Assembly: GCA_965248035.1 (NCBI GenBank)
Contig: OZ252054.1
Coordinates: forward strand, 992,001 to 1,056,000
Reading direction: 5' to 3'
Origin: BJGV01 sp964194745
GTDB taxonomy: Bacteria; Pseudomonadota; Gammaproteobacteria; Burkholderiales; Nitrosomonadaceae
DNA length: 64,000 nt
Positions 28,286-35,631 of this stretch are shown piece after piece (the stretch's first letter is position 1; each line of letters begins with the position of its first letter). A model generated the notes under the pieces. It was given only the letters and a program-made list of their open reading frames with translations, was not told where the DNA came from and did not search any database. Position numbers and translations under genes: made by a program.

Positions 28286-28310
28286 GGGCGGTTTTTTCAA
28301 GAAACCACCC
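28286..28310 (+). terminator. Possible hairpin after GT-C copy 1
   Basis: GGGCGGTTT - loop - AAACCACCC can pair over nine positions with one mismatch, 27 bases after the stop. There is no U-run after it, so termination is uncertain. The same hairpin follows copy 2 at 38614-38638. Confidence 0.35.
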
Positions 28311-28579
28311 TATTGATTTATAGGGATTTGTCTGCTCATCATACGGGACAAATAATAGACTTATCTGCGTTTAGGTCTATAAATGACGAATGAACTCCCT
28401 AGGGTGTCTAAATCGGTAGAATAGGCTGTGGCCTTCATTTAGCAGCTTTGTTGATAAGGGCATAACTGGAGACAAATGGTGGAACAATCACCCAATTATG
28501 GAATTAGAAAGTAATGCCAAGCACTCGATCAGGTATCAACCCATTTACTAGATAAGATGGATAAAAGACCAATAGATCC

Positions 28580-29065
28580 ATGATTAGAATCTACCAGTTT
28601 ATGTTAGCCGTTCTCTTGTGCGTAGCCATCTTTATTTTCTTTGTGGCCGCATCAGGTCGTCAAGAATGGACAAAAGTTGATACTAAAAATGCCACCTCAT
28701 CCGTTTATTATCTTTCTAGCTCTCTTTTAGGGTCAAAAAAATGGAAGCTTCTGTGGCTTAATGTAATTTATGATAAGGAAATGTTAGCTAGGGTGCTTGA
28801 TAACAACAAAGAGCACATCGATGCATATTCACATACCTTTCTGAAAGTTTACATAAACTGCGTAAATTCGAGTTATACGCTTTTCCAAGAGTATAATTAT
28901 AGTATTAATGGCGGTTCCCTAGGCGGTAGTTCGGATTTTCTGAAACCATTGCAATATACAAAGATCCTTCCAGGGACAGACGAAAATGTATGGAAAAATT
29001 TTGCTTGCAACACTGGGCCATTAGAGCAATTTGTAATTACCCTGAAAACTATTATAGCTAAATAG
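28580..29065 (+). CDS. Small membrane-anchored adhesin-E-like protein, copy 1
   Basis: 161 residues. An N-terminal hydrophobic helix (FMLAVLLCVAIFIFFVAASG) is a signal anchor or signal peptide. The rest has the look of the surface-adhesin E fold: EWTKVD start, WLNVIYDKEM, a conserved single Cys (VYINCVNSSYTL) and VWKNFAC at the end giving a possible disulfide. Identical to the gene at 38908-39393 and about half identical to 41395-41886. It always follows a GT-C gene here, so it might be that enzyme's acceptor or partner; this is inference. Family assignment is tentative. Confidence 0.5.
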   Translation: MIRIYQFMLAVLLCVAIFIFFVAASGRQEWTKVDTKNATSSVYYLSSSLLGSKKWKLLWLNVIYDKEMLARVLDNNKEHIDAYSHTFLKVYINCVNSSYTLFQEYNYSINGGSLGGSSDFLKPLQYTKILPGTDENVWKNFACNTGPLEQFVITLKTIIAK

Positions 29066-29076
29066 AGATAGTATTC

Positions 29077-29172
29077 ATGGCGATTCCCTCGGCTGTGGTT
29101 CGGACTTTCTGGAACCACGACAATATACAAAGATCCTTCCAGGGACAGACGAAAATGTATGGAAAAATTTTG
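29077..29172 (+). pseudogene. 3' fragment of another adhesin-E-like gene
   Basis: Directly after the stop of copy 1 the sequence repeats the end of the gene in diverged form (GDSLGCGSDFLEPRQYTKIL, PGTDENVWKNF), then breaks off at 29172. In module copy 2 the same piece runs on to a stop (39395-39568). It shows that duplication within the gene preceded the duplication of the whole module. Confidence 0.6.
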
Positions 29173-29267
29173 GGTAGCATTAGTGGATTAAGAAGTTATT
29201 GTGATACTGGTGGTCGTCTATAGTTGTATTACTTTGGCGGTTATTCTATCGAAATGATATTGTCTGC

Positions 29268-29362
29268 TCAACCTGACTTTCTCCTATTATTAGCTTTCAA
29301 CACCAGTATAAATTGTATTATGTTCAGTTGACCCGTTGCCCATGCAGAAGCAATAAATTAAA
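29268..29362 (-). pseudogene. 3' remnant of a Wzx-type flippase gene
   Basis: The minus strand reads AWATGQLNIIQFILVLKANN RRKSG and stops, against AWATGHLNMQFIQLLKANDR RKSS at the end of the intact Wzx gene (42358). About 150 bp downstream of the stop are similar as well. The transposon begins at 29363, so this copy was already decayed or was cut here. Confidence 0.7.
29355..29362. repeat. Target site duplication, left (AAATTAAA)
   Basis: AAATTAAA lies immediately before the left terminal repeat and again at 32116-32123 immediately after the right one. Eight bases is the size usual for IS1595-family insertions. Confidence 0.85.
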
Positions 29363-29367
29363 GGGAA

Positions 29368-29547
29368 TTATATACTTAAATCCGCAGAAATATATTGACA
29401 TTCAGGCCTTTTCTCAAACCTGAACACATCCCTTAATTGCTTGTTTGTAGGATGTTCACTGCAGTTTCTTAAGGGCTTGTCTGACTTTCTGACAAGAATA
29501 CTTTTCGCAATTTCCTTTACTTCCTTCTCGGTTGGTCTGTGCTTCAT
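29368..29547 (-). CDS. 59-residue ORF coupled to the restriction endonuclease gene
   Basis: Starts with ATG at 29547, overlapping the TGA of the endonuclease gene (ATGA). It reads MKHRPTEKEVKEIAKSILVR and stops inside the left terminal inverted repeat, so its last 15 or so residues are encoded by the repeat. Lysine- and arginine-rich, no membrane helix. It is too short to be placed in a family; a controller role or a chance open frame are both possible. The four-base overlap, the same as between the other three genes, is the main argument that it is translated. Confidence 0.45.
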   Translation of the reverse strand: MKHRPTEKEVKEIAKSILVRKSDKPLRNCSEHPTNKQLRDVFRFEKRPECQYISADLSI

Positions 29548-30272
29548 AATTTACTCCCGTTCACATACTGAACCAAGTTGGCCCAGTTAATTTGATTGTC
29601 TAAAGAGATCCGGTTTTCTCTAAGGAACGATCTAATTACTGCCCTGGCGGCTGTCTTTGCTTCTGTGAGCCCATTTTGGGCATGCGTTGAAAATATACAT
29701 AATATAGCAAGATAGGTGTCTTCCCATCCGCTAATCTCTTTCCAAAAATCAGATCCTACATAGGTATAGTAGTTTCCCTTGTTTATTGTGCCGGCATGTC
29801 CATAGCATACGCCTTCAATGCACTTTATCGGTATAACCGCGCCCTGAGTTACAATACGTTTAGCTCTGGTGAAGTAGTCTTCCATTTTCTTACGTTGGGA
29901 CGAATTCCCCCAGTATCTGCCAGACTTTACCTGAATGATGGTTCTTATCCGACCTTCAACATACTCAATATCAATGCCCTCTGCCGTGGACTTCATGCCA
30001 CCTTTACCAAATCGGCATATCACTACCGCGCACTGCTCTGCTAACGTACCAAACATGGTTTCTTCGCTAGACGACAAGTAGGCCTCAAGGATAGCTGTTG
30101 AAAAGCTCTCCTCATCATTAATCGCTCTCAAACAAAAAAGGTATGGATTCTTTCTTGTAACTAAGTCTTTAGGATTCAGGTTATCTAACTTTCCTTTAAT
30201 CTTATCTGCAAAATCAGCGACATGTAAACTTATCTCTGCTTCAGCCTGGCACCACCATTCAGGGTTGTTCAC
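29544..30272 (-). CDS. Type II restriction endonuclease (PD-(D/E)xK fold, PmeII-like)
   Basis: 242 residues. The nuclease core is around residues 98-125: GIDIEYVEGRIRTIIQVKSG followed by WGNSSQRKKM, giving the D ... [E/Q]xK pattern, and later GVCYG and FWKEISGWEDTYL, a combination I associate with PmeII-like type II enzymes. The Q in QVK replaces the more usual E, as in some families. It overlaps the methyltransferase gene by 4 bp and forms its cognate pair. The recognition site cannot be read from the sequence. Confidence 0.75.
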   Translation of the reverse strand: MNNPEWWCQAEAEISLHVADFADKIKGKLDNLNPKDLVTRKNPYLFCLRAINDEESFSTAILEAYLSSSEETMFGTLAEQCAVVICRFGKGGMKSTAEGIDIEYVEGRIRTIIQVKSGRYWGNSSQRKKMEDYFTRAKRIVTQGAVIPIKCIEGVCYGHAGTINKGNYYTYVGSDFWKEISGWEDTYLAILCIFSTHAQNGLTEAKTAARAVIRSFLRENRISLDNQINWANLVQYVNGSKL

Positions 30273-31102
30273 AACTCTTTCAGTCTTTTACGCATCAACG
30301 CACAATAATCTTTGGAAAGGTCAATCCCTACCGAGTTTCGGTTTAGCTTGTGTGCAGCAATAATAGTTGTCCCCGACCCCGCGAACGGGTCCAGCACAGT
30401 GTCTCTTTCGTCCGTGAATAACCGTATAAACCAATTAGGTAGTGCCTCGGGGAACGATGCCGGGTGGCCTGAATTGCCGCACTCAGTAGCCATGTGTAGT
30501 ACGTTTGTAGGATAAGCCATCTCCCTGCCTTCCCAATTAGCCACACGCTTCCCAAACCCGTTTCCATGAGCGCTATCGTCACGTCTTTTATCTGTATCAG
30601 ACAGACTTCTTAAACGGGAGTCCTTCCAGTCTCCCATAGGCACACGTACTGCTCCTTGATTCATTTTGAATTTTTTATGCCTGGTAAAATGCAGCAAGCG
30701 TTCCCATGAGTCGCGAAAGCGATTCGGCCATTTACCCGGGTAGCTGTTTTTTTTGTGCCAGCAATACTCCTCTACCCAAAGCCAGCCCTGAGACCTAAGC
30801 CCCTGGATCAACTCAATCACGTAAGGATGCCGTTCTCCGTTAATGGCGCGTTCTTTGATATTCAAGACAAACGACCCTGAGGGTTTTAAGCATTTCTTTA
30901 ATTGCTCCGTTCTGGGGAGCATCCAATCAACATATTCATTTGCACCCCCCCCCCTGTAATTGTCTTTTCTCTGATCCGCATAAGGGGGTGAGGTGATTAT
31001 CAGATCTATAGTGTCATCAGGTATTTTCTCGGGAATAAGGGTTAGGCAATCCCCTTTATAAATCGAGGCTGTTTGCACCGCCTGTCCTAATACCACACTC
31101 AT
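30269..31102 (-). CDS. DNA methyltransferase, beta class (N4-cytosine or N6-adenine), with in-frame 10-G tract
   Basis: 277 residues. Catalytic motif IV TSPPY at residues 37-41 lies before motif I DPFAGSGTT at 238-246, the order of the beta class; SPPY favours N4-cytosine methylation. It protects host DNA from the endonuclease encoded next. A run of ten G (30945-30954 on the plus strand as C) encodes RGGG at residues 50-53, just after the active site. Loss or gain of one base there would truncate the enzyme, so slipped-strand switching is possible. The start overlaps the transposase stop by 4 bp. Confidence 0.85.
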   Translation of the reverse strand: MSVVLGQAVQTASIYKGDCLTLIPEKIPDDTIDLIITSPPYADQRKDNYRGGGANEYVDWMLPRTEQLKKCLKPSGSFVLNIKERAINGERHPYVIELIQGLRSQGWLWVEEYCWHKKNSYPGKWPNRFRDSWERLLHFTRHKKFKMNQGAVRVPMGDWKDSRLRSLSDTDKRRDDSAHGNGFGKRVANWEGREMAYPTNVLHMATECGNSGHPASFPEALPNWFIRLFTDERDTVLDPFAGSGTTIIAAHKLNRNSVGIDLSKDYCALMRKRLKEL

Positions 31103-32025
31103 TTTACCAACTCAGCATAAGGAAGTCTCTTGCCAGTCATGCTCTTGCACAAGCTCTTCATTCTGTCCTGCGTATCCCTGCTCACATTCCCCTCATTCAG
31201 CCTGAAGGTAACTTCATTTACATAGCGACCCAGGTGCTTTTTACTGAAGCTATGGTACACCCCATTGTAACCACGTTTCAACAACGCCCATACGCTCTCT
31301 ATACCATTAGTGTGCACCATTCCGTTCACATACTCTCTTGCTGAATGGTTTACACTTTGATAGTAAAACCCTTGTAAACCAATATAGCCCCTGTGATTAT
31401 CTGTGTAAACAGTTGAGCCCGCCTTAACGTGTCTAACAATCTTACCTTGCAAGGTAGCCTTGTCTGCTTTGGAAATTGGCATAGCTTGTACCCGCCCGCC
31501 CCGCTCACGCATACCCATTACCGCAGTCTTGCCTACCGCACCACGACCAGCCTTTAGTTTCTTGTCATTGTGTTTGTTTGTTTCTTTGCCGCCGATGTAG
31601 GTTTCGTCTGCCTCAACGATACCAGAAACCAAAGAGCCGTCTTGTGAGCAAGCCTCACGGATGCGGTGCCCAAGGTGCCATGCCGTCTTTTGTGTCATAC
31701 TCAATTCTTTAGATAATTGCAAACTTGAGATCCCTTTTCTTGCGGTCAATACATAATATATTGCTACCGCCCATTTCCTCAGGCTCAATTTTGATGATTG
31801 CATAATCGTCCCGTTTCTGACAGTAAAATGTTTCCGGCAATCCCCGCACCAATACGTATGATTCTTAGCCTTAGCCCGGCTGATTCTATCAGCGCAACTA
31901 CAATGCATACAAACTCGCTTATGGTTCCAAAGAACTTCTTCAAACCAATGTACTGCCTTTTCTTCGGTATCAAATCTTTCTAACAATTCCATGATGCTTA
32001 TGGTTTTGGCTACGTGCTTTTTCAT
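31099..32025 (-). CDS. IS1595-family transposase (ISXO2-like domain)
   Basis: 308 residues. An N-terminal zinc ribbon (CMHCSC ... WCGDCRKHFTVRNGTIMQSS) is followed by a helix-turn-helix region (KGISSLQLSKELSMTQKTAW) and the ISXO2-like catalytic domain: first Asp in VEADETYIGGKE, second in VYTDNHRGYIG and the third acidic/Asn site in HTNGIESVWALLKRG. All elements are present and in frame, so it should be active. It begins 40 bp inside the right terminal repeat and is the first gene of the element's operon. Readthrough from it could drive the R-M genes. Confidence 0.92.
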   Translation of the reverse strand: MKKHVAKTISIMELLERFDTEEKAVHWFEEVLWNHKRVCMHCSCADRISRAKAKNHTYWCGDCRKHFTVRNGTIMQSSKLSLRKWAVAIYYVLTARKGISSLQLSKELSMTQKTAWHLGHRIREACSQDGSLVSGIVEADETYIGGKETNKHNDKKLKAGRGAVGKTAVMGMRERGGRVQAMPISKADKATLQGKIVRHVKAGSTVYTDNHRGYIGLQGFYYQSVNHSAREYVNGMVHTNGIESVWALLKRGYNGVYHSFSKKHLGRYVNEVTFRLNEGNVSRDTQDRMKSLCKSMTGKRLPYAELVK

Positions 32026-32115
32026 ATCGACTCCGTTGTGCTTAGTATATGCGGATTATAATATGAAAAGGCCTGAATGTCAATATATTTCTGCGGATTT
32101 AAGTATATAATTTCC

Positions 32116-32123
32116 AAATTAAA
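32116..32123. repeat. Target site duplication, right (AAATTAAA)
   Basis: Second copy of the 8-bp duplication that flanks the IS1595-type transposon. Confidence 0.85.
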
Positions 32124-32215
32124 GGGCAACTTAAAACACTCTGGTATAAGAATTGATGTGAATGTTGAAACAGGTAACGTATAAAAAGCATATATCTGAA
32201 ATCTGAAGAAAATGA

Positions 32216-32300
32216 TAACAGTAATAATTTATGCTTAAATTTCCATTTTTGCTAGAGTTTCGGACAAACGTCTCCATGAACAACAGTCATGAAGTATTCA
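32216..32300 (-). pseudogene. Internal scrap of a GT2 glycosyltransferase gene
   Basis: The minus strand reads MNTS-stop-LLFMETFVRNSSKNG then NLSINY, parallel to MNTSWLLSMETLAQNFGKDG NLSVNY in the GT2 at 44360-45634. About 85 bp at roughly 75 percent identity. It shows that the DNA right of the transposon derives from the same set of genes as 42-46 kb. Confidence 0.6.
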
Positions 32301-32313
32301 TTATAGTTTTAGT

Positions 32314-32398
32314 GAATGTCCGCTTTGTGCCAAAAGCGGACATTCACTAAAACTACTCCCCTACCATGACCTTGTCATGGGATACTGTTGGGACACAT
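32314..32398 (-). repeat. 85-bp repeat block, inverted partner of 3925-4009 (palindrome copy 5)
   Basis: Perfect 32-bp palindrome at 32314-32345 (GTGCCA loop orientation), then a CATGAC/GTCATG hairpin. The whole block is the reverse complement of 3925-4009 with two differences. Confidence 0.8.
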
Positions 32399-32528
32399 AT
32401 CTCTTATAAATTTTTTATTGTTTCCTGGTTCTTCCATATTAACTACAGAAGTCAATTTTATGGTTTCCTTTCTATTTTTGATTAATAATTAATGTATTAT
32501 CAGGCACTTCGACAAGTAAAAATTAATT

Positions 32529-33458
32529 ATGAATTTAGAAAATAAATTAATTACAGTCATTTGTCCGGTTCACAACGAAGAAAAAGTTATCCCGCTTTTC
32601 TTCGATAGAATACTTCCTGTATTTAATGAACTATCTAGTCGATATCGGACAAATTTACTTTTTGTAAATAATGCATTCACGGATGCAACCTATCAAACGA
32701 TCGACCGCCTAAGAGAGCAAAATTCTTTCGTCTATGTTATTTCTCTAAGTAGGGATTACGGTTACCAGTCTTCTCTTGAGTGCGGTCTTAACAATGCTCA
32801 GGGTGATCTCATAGTATTCATTGACGTGGATTGTGAAGATCCACCAGAAATGATTCTGGAGTTCGTCAGCTATTATGAACAGGGTTATGACCTCGTCTAT
32901 GGTAAGCGGGTCGACCGGGAGGAGATTCGCGTAATCACGTGGATGCGCAATCTCTTTTATCATATTGTTCGCCGAGTGGGAGATGAAGATATTATCATGT
33001 ACATGGCCGAATTTTCGCTTATGACCTCGGAGGTTCGTGATGCCGTGATTGAGAGTCATAACTCGTTCCCATTCATTCGCAGCTCGATTAGCCGCGTTGG
33101 TTTCAAGAGAGTTGGCGTACCTTACAAGCGGCACCGCCGAATCGCCGGGAAAACCCATTACAACCTAATCAACATGACAATATTTGCCATCGCCGGGATT
33201 TTATCCTCGACTACTCTGCCGCTACGCCTGCCTATCTACCTATTTCCGTTTTGGATTCTACTAACTGCGCTTCTTGGCGCGGCGCAGATCATGACCGGGA
33301 GTCCCTGGTTCTTGCTAGTCAATGCCTTGTCCACCTGCGCGTACATTGGAAGCACAGCCGCGTTTACGGCGCTGTATATGGCTCGTACCTATAAGAATGG
33401 ATTGGGGCGGCCCAATTATGTGATCCACAAACGTTACACGCACCTACAGACCGAATGA
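32529..33458 (+). CDS. DPM-like polyprenyl-phosphate glycosyltransferase (GT2) with membrane tail
   Basis: 309 residues. LITVICPVHNEEKVIPLFFD, FVNNAFTDATYQTI (the usual D-D-x-S-x-D has become N-N-x-F-x-D), LSRDYGYQSSLECGLNNAQG, and the metal-site FIDVDCEDPPEMIL. Two helices near the C terminus. It overlaps the next gene by 4 bp. It likely attaches a sugar to polyprenyl phosphate, giving the substrate of the following DprE1/DprE2-like pair. Base composition shifts to GC-rich along the gene, unlike both flanks, which suggests transfer of the operon as a block. Confidence 0.8.
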   Translation: MNLENKLITVICPVHNEEKVIPLFFDRILPVFNELSSRYRTNLLFVNNAFTDATYQTIDRLREQNSFVYVISLSRDYGYQSSLECGLNNAQGDLIVFIDVDCEDPPEMILEFVSYYEQGYDLVYGKRVDREEIRVITWMRNLFYHIVRRVGDEDIIMYMAEFSLMTSEVRDAVIESHNSFPFIRSSISRVGFKRVGVPYKRHRRIAGKTHYNLINMTIFAIAGILSSTTLPLRLPIYLFPFWILLTALLGAAQIMTGSPWFLLVNALSTCAYIGSTAAFTALYMARTYKNGLGRPNYVIHKRYTHLQTE

Positions 33459-34840
33459 GTACGCCTTCTTTGCAGATGAACGACAACCCTGAAGTGACGG
33501 GAAACGAGCCGTGTCTGGCCAGCGATTTCATCAGTTTTGATGGCGGTTTTAGTGCACGCGGTGTGCTGCAGCAACCGAACCGTTATCGCTATTGGGATAA
33601 AGGTGCTTCACAAGCACTTTGCATATCGCGCGGTGCGGGGCTTTCGTATGCAGCAGCCAGTTTCGGGGGTCAAGGAATATCTGTCTCTCACGCGGCATTT
33701 GACCGGGTGATCGATTACGATTCAGAAAACAAAATCGTTGAAGTGGAAACTGGGATCACGCTTTACGGGCTTCATGCCTTCCTGACATCGCGTGGTTTGT
33801 ATCTTCAGGTCCAACCAGGTCATGGTCGCATCACAGTTGGTGGGTGCATTGCGGTGGATGTTCATGGCAAAAATCATGCGCGTGATGGCACGTTTATGAA
33901 CCAGGTTGTCTCGTTGACGCTGTTTCACCCAGACCATGGGATGCTTGAGCTTTCACGAGAGCGCGAACCTGAGTTGTTCCGATTGACTTGTGGCGGATAC
34001 GGTTTGACTGGCCACATCCTTCGGGTGCGCTTGCGCGCCACTCCCATTCCTTCTCAGGTTGTCGACTTGAAGGCAGTGAAGTTTGCAGATGCCATGGAGG
34101 GGCTCGCACTGTTAGAGCGTGCCGCGCTTGAAGCGGACTTAGTGTATACCTGGCATGATATGGCGTGTTCAGATGCAGGTTTTGGTGCTGGGTTGCTTTT
34201 TCAGGCAAATTTTTCAGAAAATTCTCAGCCAAATTCTCTGGAGACCAACGACCCACCGCCGTTACTGACCGCTAACATACGTGCAAGCTGGCCTGTTCCC
34301 TTGCTTAATTCGGTGACCACACCAATTTTGAACCTTTTGTTTCGGCTTCAGCAGCGGCGGGCATTAGCAGGTATGAGATTGCCTTTGAGCCAGGCTCTTT
34401 TTCCAGCCCAAAAGTCCCAGGTGTATTTCCAGTTTTTTGGGAAAGGCGGCTTTCATGAATATCAAGTGATATTACCGTTGAATGCAATTCACGGCTATCT
34501 TGAAGCCATACATGCGTTCGTACGAAAATTCAGTGTCGTAATTACTCTGGTTTCTGCGAAGGCATTCGATGGGCCACAGGATTTACTCAGGTTTTCCGGC
34601 AAGGGTATTTGCCTCGCTCTCAACTTTCCCCGTGGGGGGTGCGCGAATGAGTTCATGTCTTACCTTGACGAGCAAACGGTTGCGCTTGGCGGCATACCAA
34701 ACATCATCAAGGATTCGCGACTACCACGTGCAGTTGTGGACGCCTGTTACACTGAGGCTGATCGTTTTCGTTCCTTGTTGCGAACATTCGATCCCAAGAG
34801 ACTTTTCCGCTCAGAGATTTCAGAAAGGCTTGGCCTGTGA
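33455..34840 (+). CDS. FAD-dependent oxidase, DprE1-like (decaprenylphosphoryl-sugar 2'-oxidase)
   Basis: 461 residues. FAD-binding PCMH domain: SRGAGLSYAAASFGGQGISV, then QPGHGRITVGGCIAVDVHGK NHARDG and CGGYGLTGHILRVRLRATP, closely parallel to mycobacterial DprE1. The C-terminal part has GICLALNFPRGG (a Cys at the place of the DprE1 inhibitor-reactive Cys) and IIKDSRL, where the Lys near residue 419 corresponds to the catalytic Lys. It would oxidise the 2'-hydroxyl of a polyprenyl-linked sugar to the keto form. It overlaps the neighbours on both sides by 4 bp, the SDR gene being the expected reductase. Confidence 0.75.
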   Translation: MSTPSLQMNDNPEVTGNEPCLASDFISFDGGFSARGVLQQPNRYRYWDKGASQALCISRGAGLSYAAASFGGQGISVSHAAFDRVIDYDSENKIVEVETGITLYGLHAFLTSRGLYLQVQPGHGRITVGGCIAVDVHGKNHARDGTFMNQVVSLTLFHPDHGMLELSREREPELFRLTCGGYGLTGHILRVRLRATPIPSQVVDLKAVKFADAMEGLALLERAALEADLVYTWHDMACSDAGFGAGLLFQANFSENSQPNSLETNDPPPLLTANIRASWPVPLLNSVTTPILNLLFRLQQRRALAGMRLPLSQALFPAQKSQVYFQFFGKGGFHEYQVILPLNAIHGYLEAIHAFVRKFSVVITLVSAKAFDGPQDLLRFSGKGICLALNFPRGGCANEFMSYLDEQTVALGGIPNIIKDSRLPRAVVDACYTEADRFRSLLRTFDPKRLFRSEISERLGL

Positions 34841-35571
34841 GGGCGCTGGTTATCGGTGCTACGGCGGGGATAGGGCGCGCCCTATCCGAGGCGTTAGCTA
34901 CTCGTGATTCAGCGCTGTTATTGGTTGCGAGCGACATACGCGACCTGAACGCACTTGCCGCGCATCTTCGGCTTGTTTACCACGTTGAGGTGCAGGCGGT
35001 TGCCGCCGATGCGACAGATGTTTCAGAATTCGTCGATAAGGTTCGCAGTAGTGCAGCTGATTTTGGCGGAATCGACAGCGTGTTCTTCCCGATTGGTGCA
35101 TCGCGTCCGGATGATCGAGGCTTGTTGGATTTGTCGAAGGCAAGCGCTATCCTCAACACCAATCTGGCGGTTGTAATGGGGGTGATTGCAGAACTGCTTC
35201 CAGATTTGCTCGTGCAGACGAGGGCAAGTATCGTCGGGTTCAGTTCGGTGGCGGCCATTCGTGGTAGAAGTAGGAATGTGGTCTACTCAGCGGCAAAACG
35301 CGGGCTGGAAAGCTATTTTGAAAGCCTTCGCCACCTCACGGCCGCGTCTAGTGTGCGAGTGCAGTTGTACCGTCTTGGCTATGTGGCAACGCAGCAGTCT
35401 TTCGGCCAGCGCCTACTCTTCCCGGTTGCAACTCCGCAACAGGTTGTGCAGATGGTTCTAAATAATCTTCACCGTGATATTGGCTGCAAATTCTTCCCGC
35501 ATTTTTGGATATGGATTGCCTTTGCAGTTTCCTTACTGCCTTGGCGGATTTACAAGAAGCTTAATTTCTAA
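34837..35571 (+). CDS. Short-chain dehydrogenase/reductase, DprE2-like
   Basis: 244 residues with a GTG start inside the stop of the oxidase gene (GTGA). Rossmann motif MRALVIGATAGIGRALSEAL, catalytic Ser in SIVGFSSVAAIRGRSRN and the YxxxK in VYSAAKRGLESY. A C-terminal hydrophobic stretch (FWIWIAFAVSLLPWRIYKKL) would hold it at the membrane, as in DprE2. It would reduce the 2'-keto intermediate to the epimer. Together with the oxidase it could turn a ribo-type lipid-linked sugar into an arabino-type one, or the equivalent hexose pair. Confidence 0.75.
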   Translation: MRALVIGATAGIGRALSEALATRDSALLLVASDIRDLNALAAHLRLVYHVEVQAVAADATDVSEFVDKVRSSAADFGGIDSVFFPIGASRPDDRGLLDLSKASAILNTNLAVVMGVIAELLPDLLVQTRASIVGFSSVAAIRGRSRNVVYSAAKRGLESYFESLRHLTAASSVRVQLYRLGYVATQQSFGQRLLFPVATPQQVVQMVLNNLHRDIGCKFFPHFWIWIAFAVSLLPWRIYKKLNF

Positions 35572-35631
35572 TGTATACAGTGCCACCAATAACTCAAATC
35601 AGCTCTACTCTGACACAATGTTGAGACTGTC

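Larger units (their letters stand above)
26425..29172 (+). repeat. 2.75-kb module, copy 1 (GT-C gene + adhesin-E-like gene)
   Basis: Matches 36795-39500 almost base for base: one difference in the first 1.2 kb, one divergent patch (27671-27742 here, 38041-38070 there), then essentially identical again. The ends are sharp. Copy 3 (39657 onward) shares long identical blocks with both. Confidence 0.9.
29363..32115 (-). mobile_element. IS1595-family transposon carrying a restriction-modification operon (2753 bp)
   Basis: Bounded by 51-bp inverted repeats (29363-29413 and 32065-32115; core AATTATATACTTAAATCCGC) that differ only at the third base, and by an 8-bp direct repeat. Inside, on the minus strand, are transposase, DNA methyltransferase, restriction endonuclease and a 59-residue ORF, each overlapping the next by four bases. 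The nearly identical ends, the exact target duplication and four open genes point to a recent insertion. IS1595-type elements with passenger genes are known; a complete R-M system as one overlapping operon is notable. Confidence 0.9.

Noticed and set aside
34569..35461. Several plus and minus frames of 70-110 residues overlapping the DprE1/DprE2-like genes
   Set aside because: GC-rich genes give long antisense frames; none has a motif, and the real genes explain the DNA completely.
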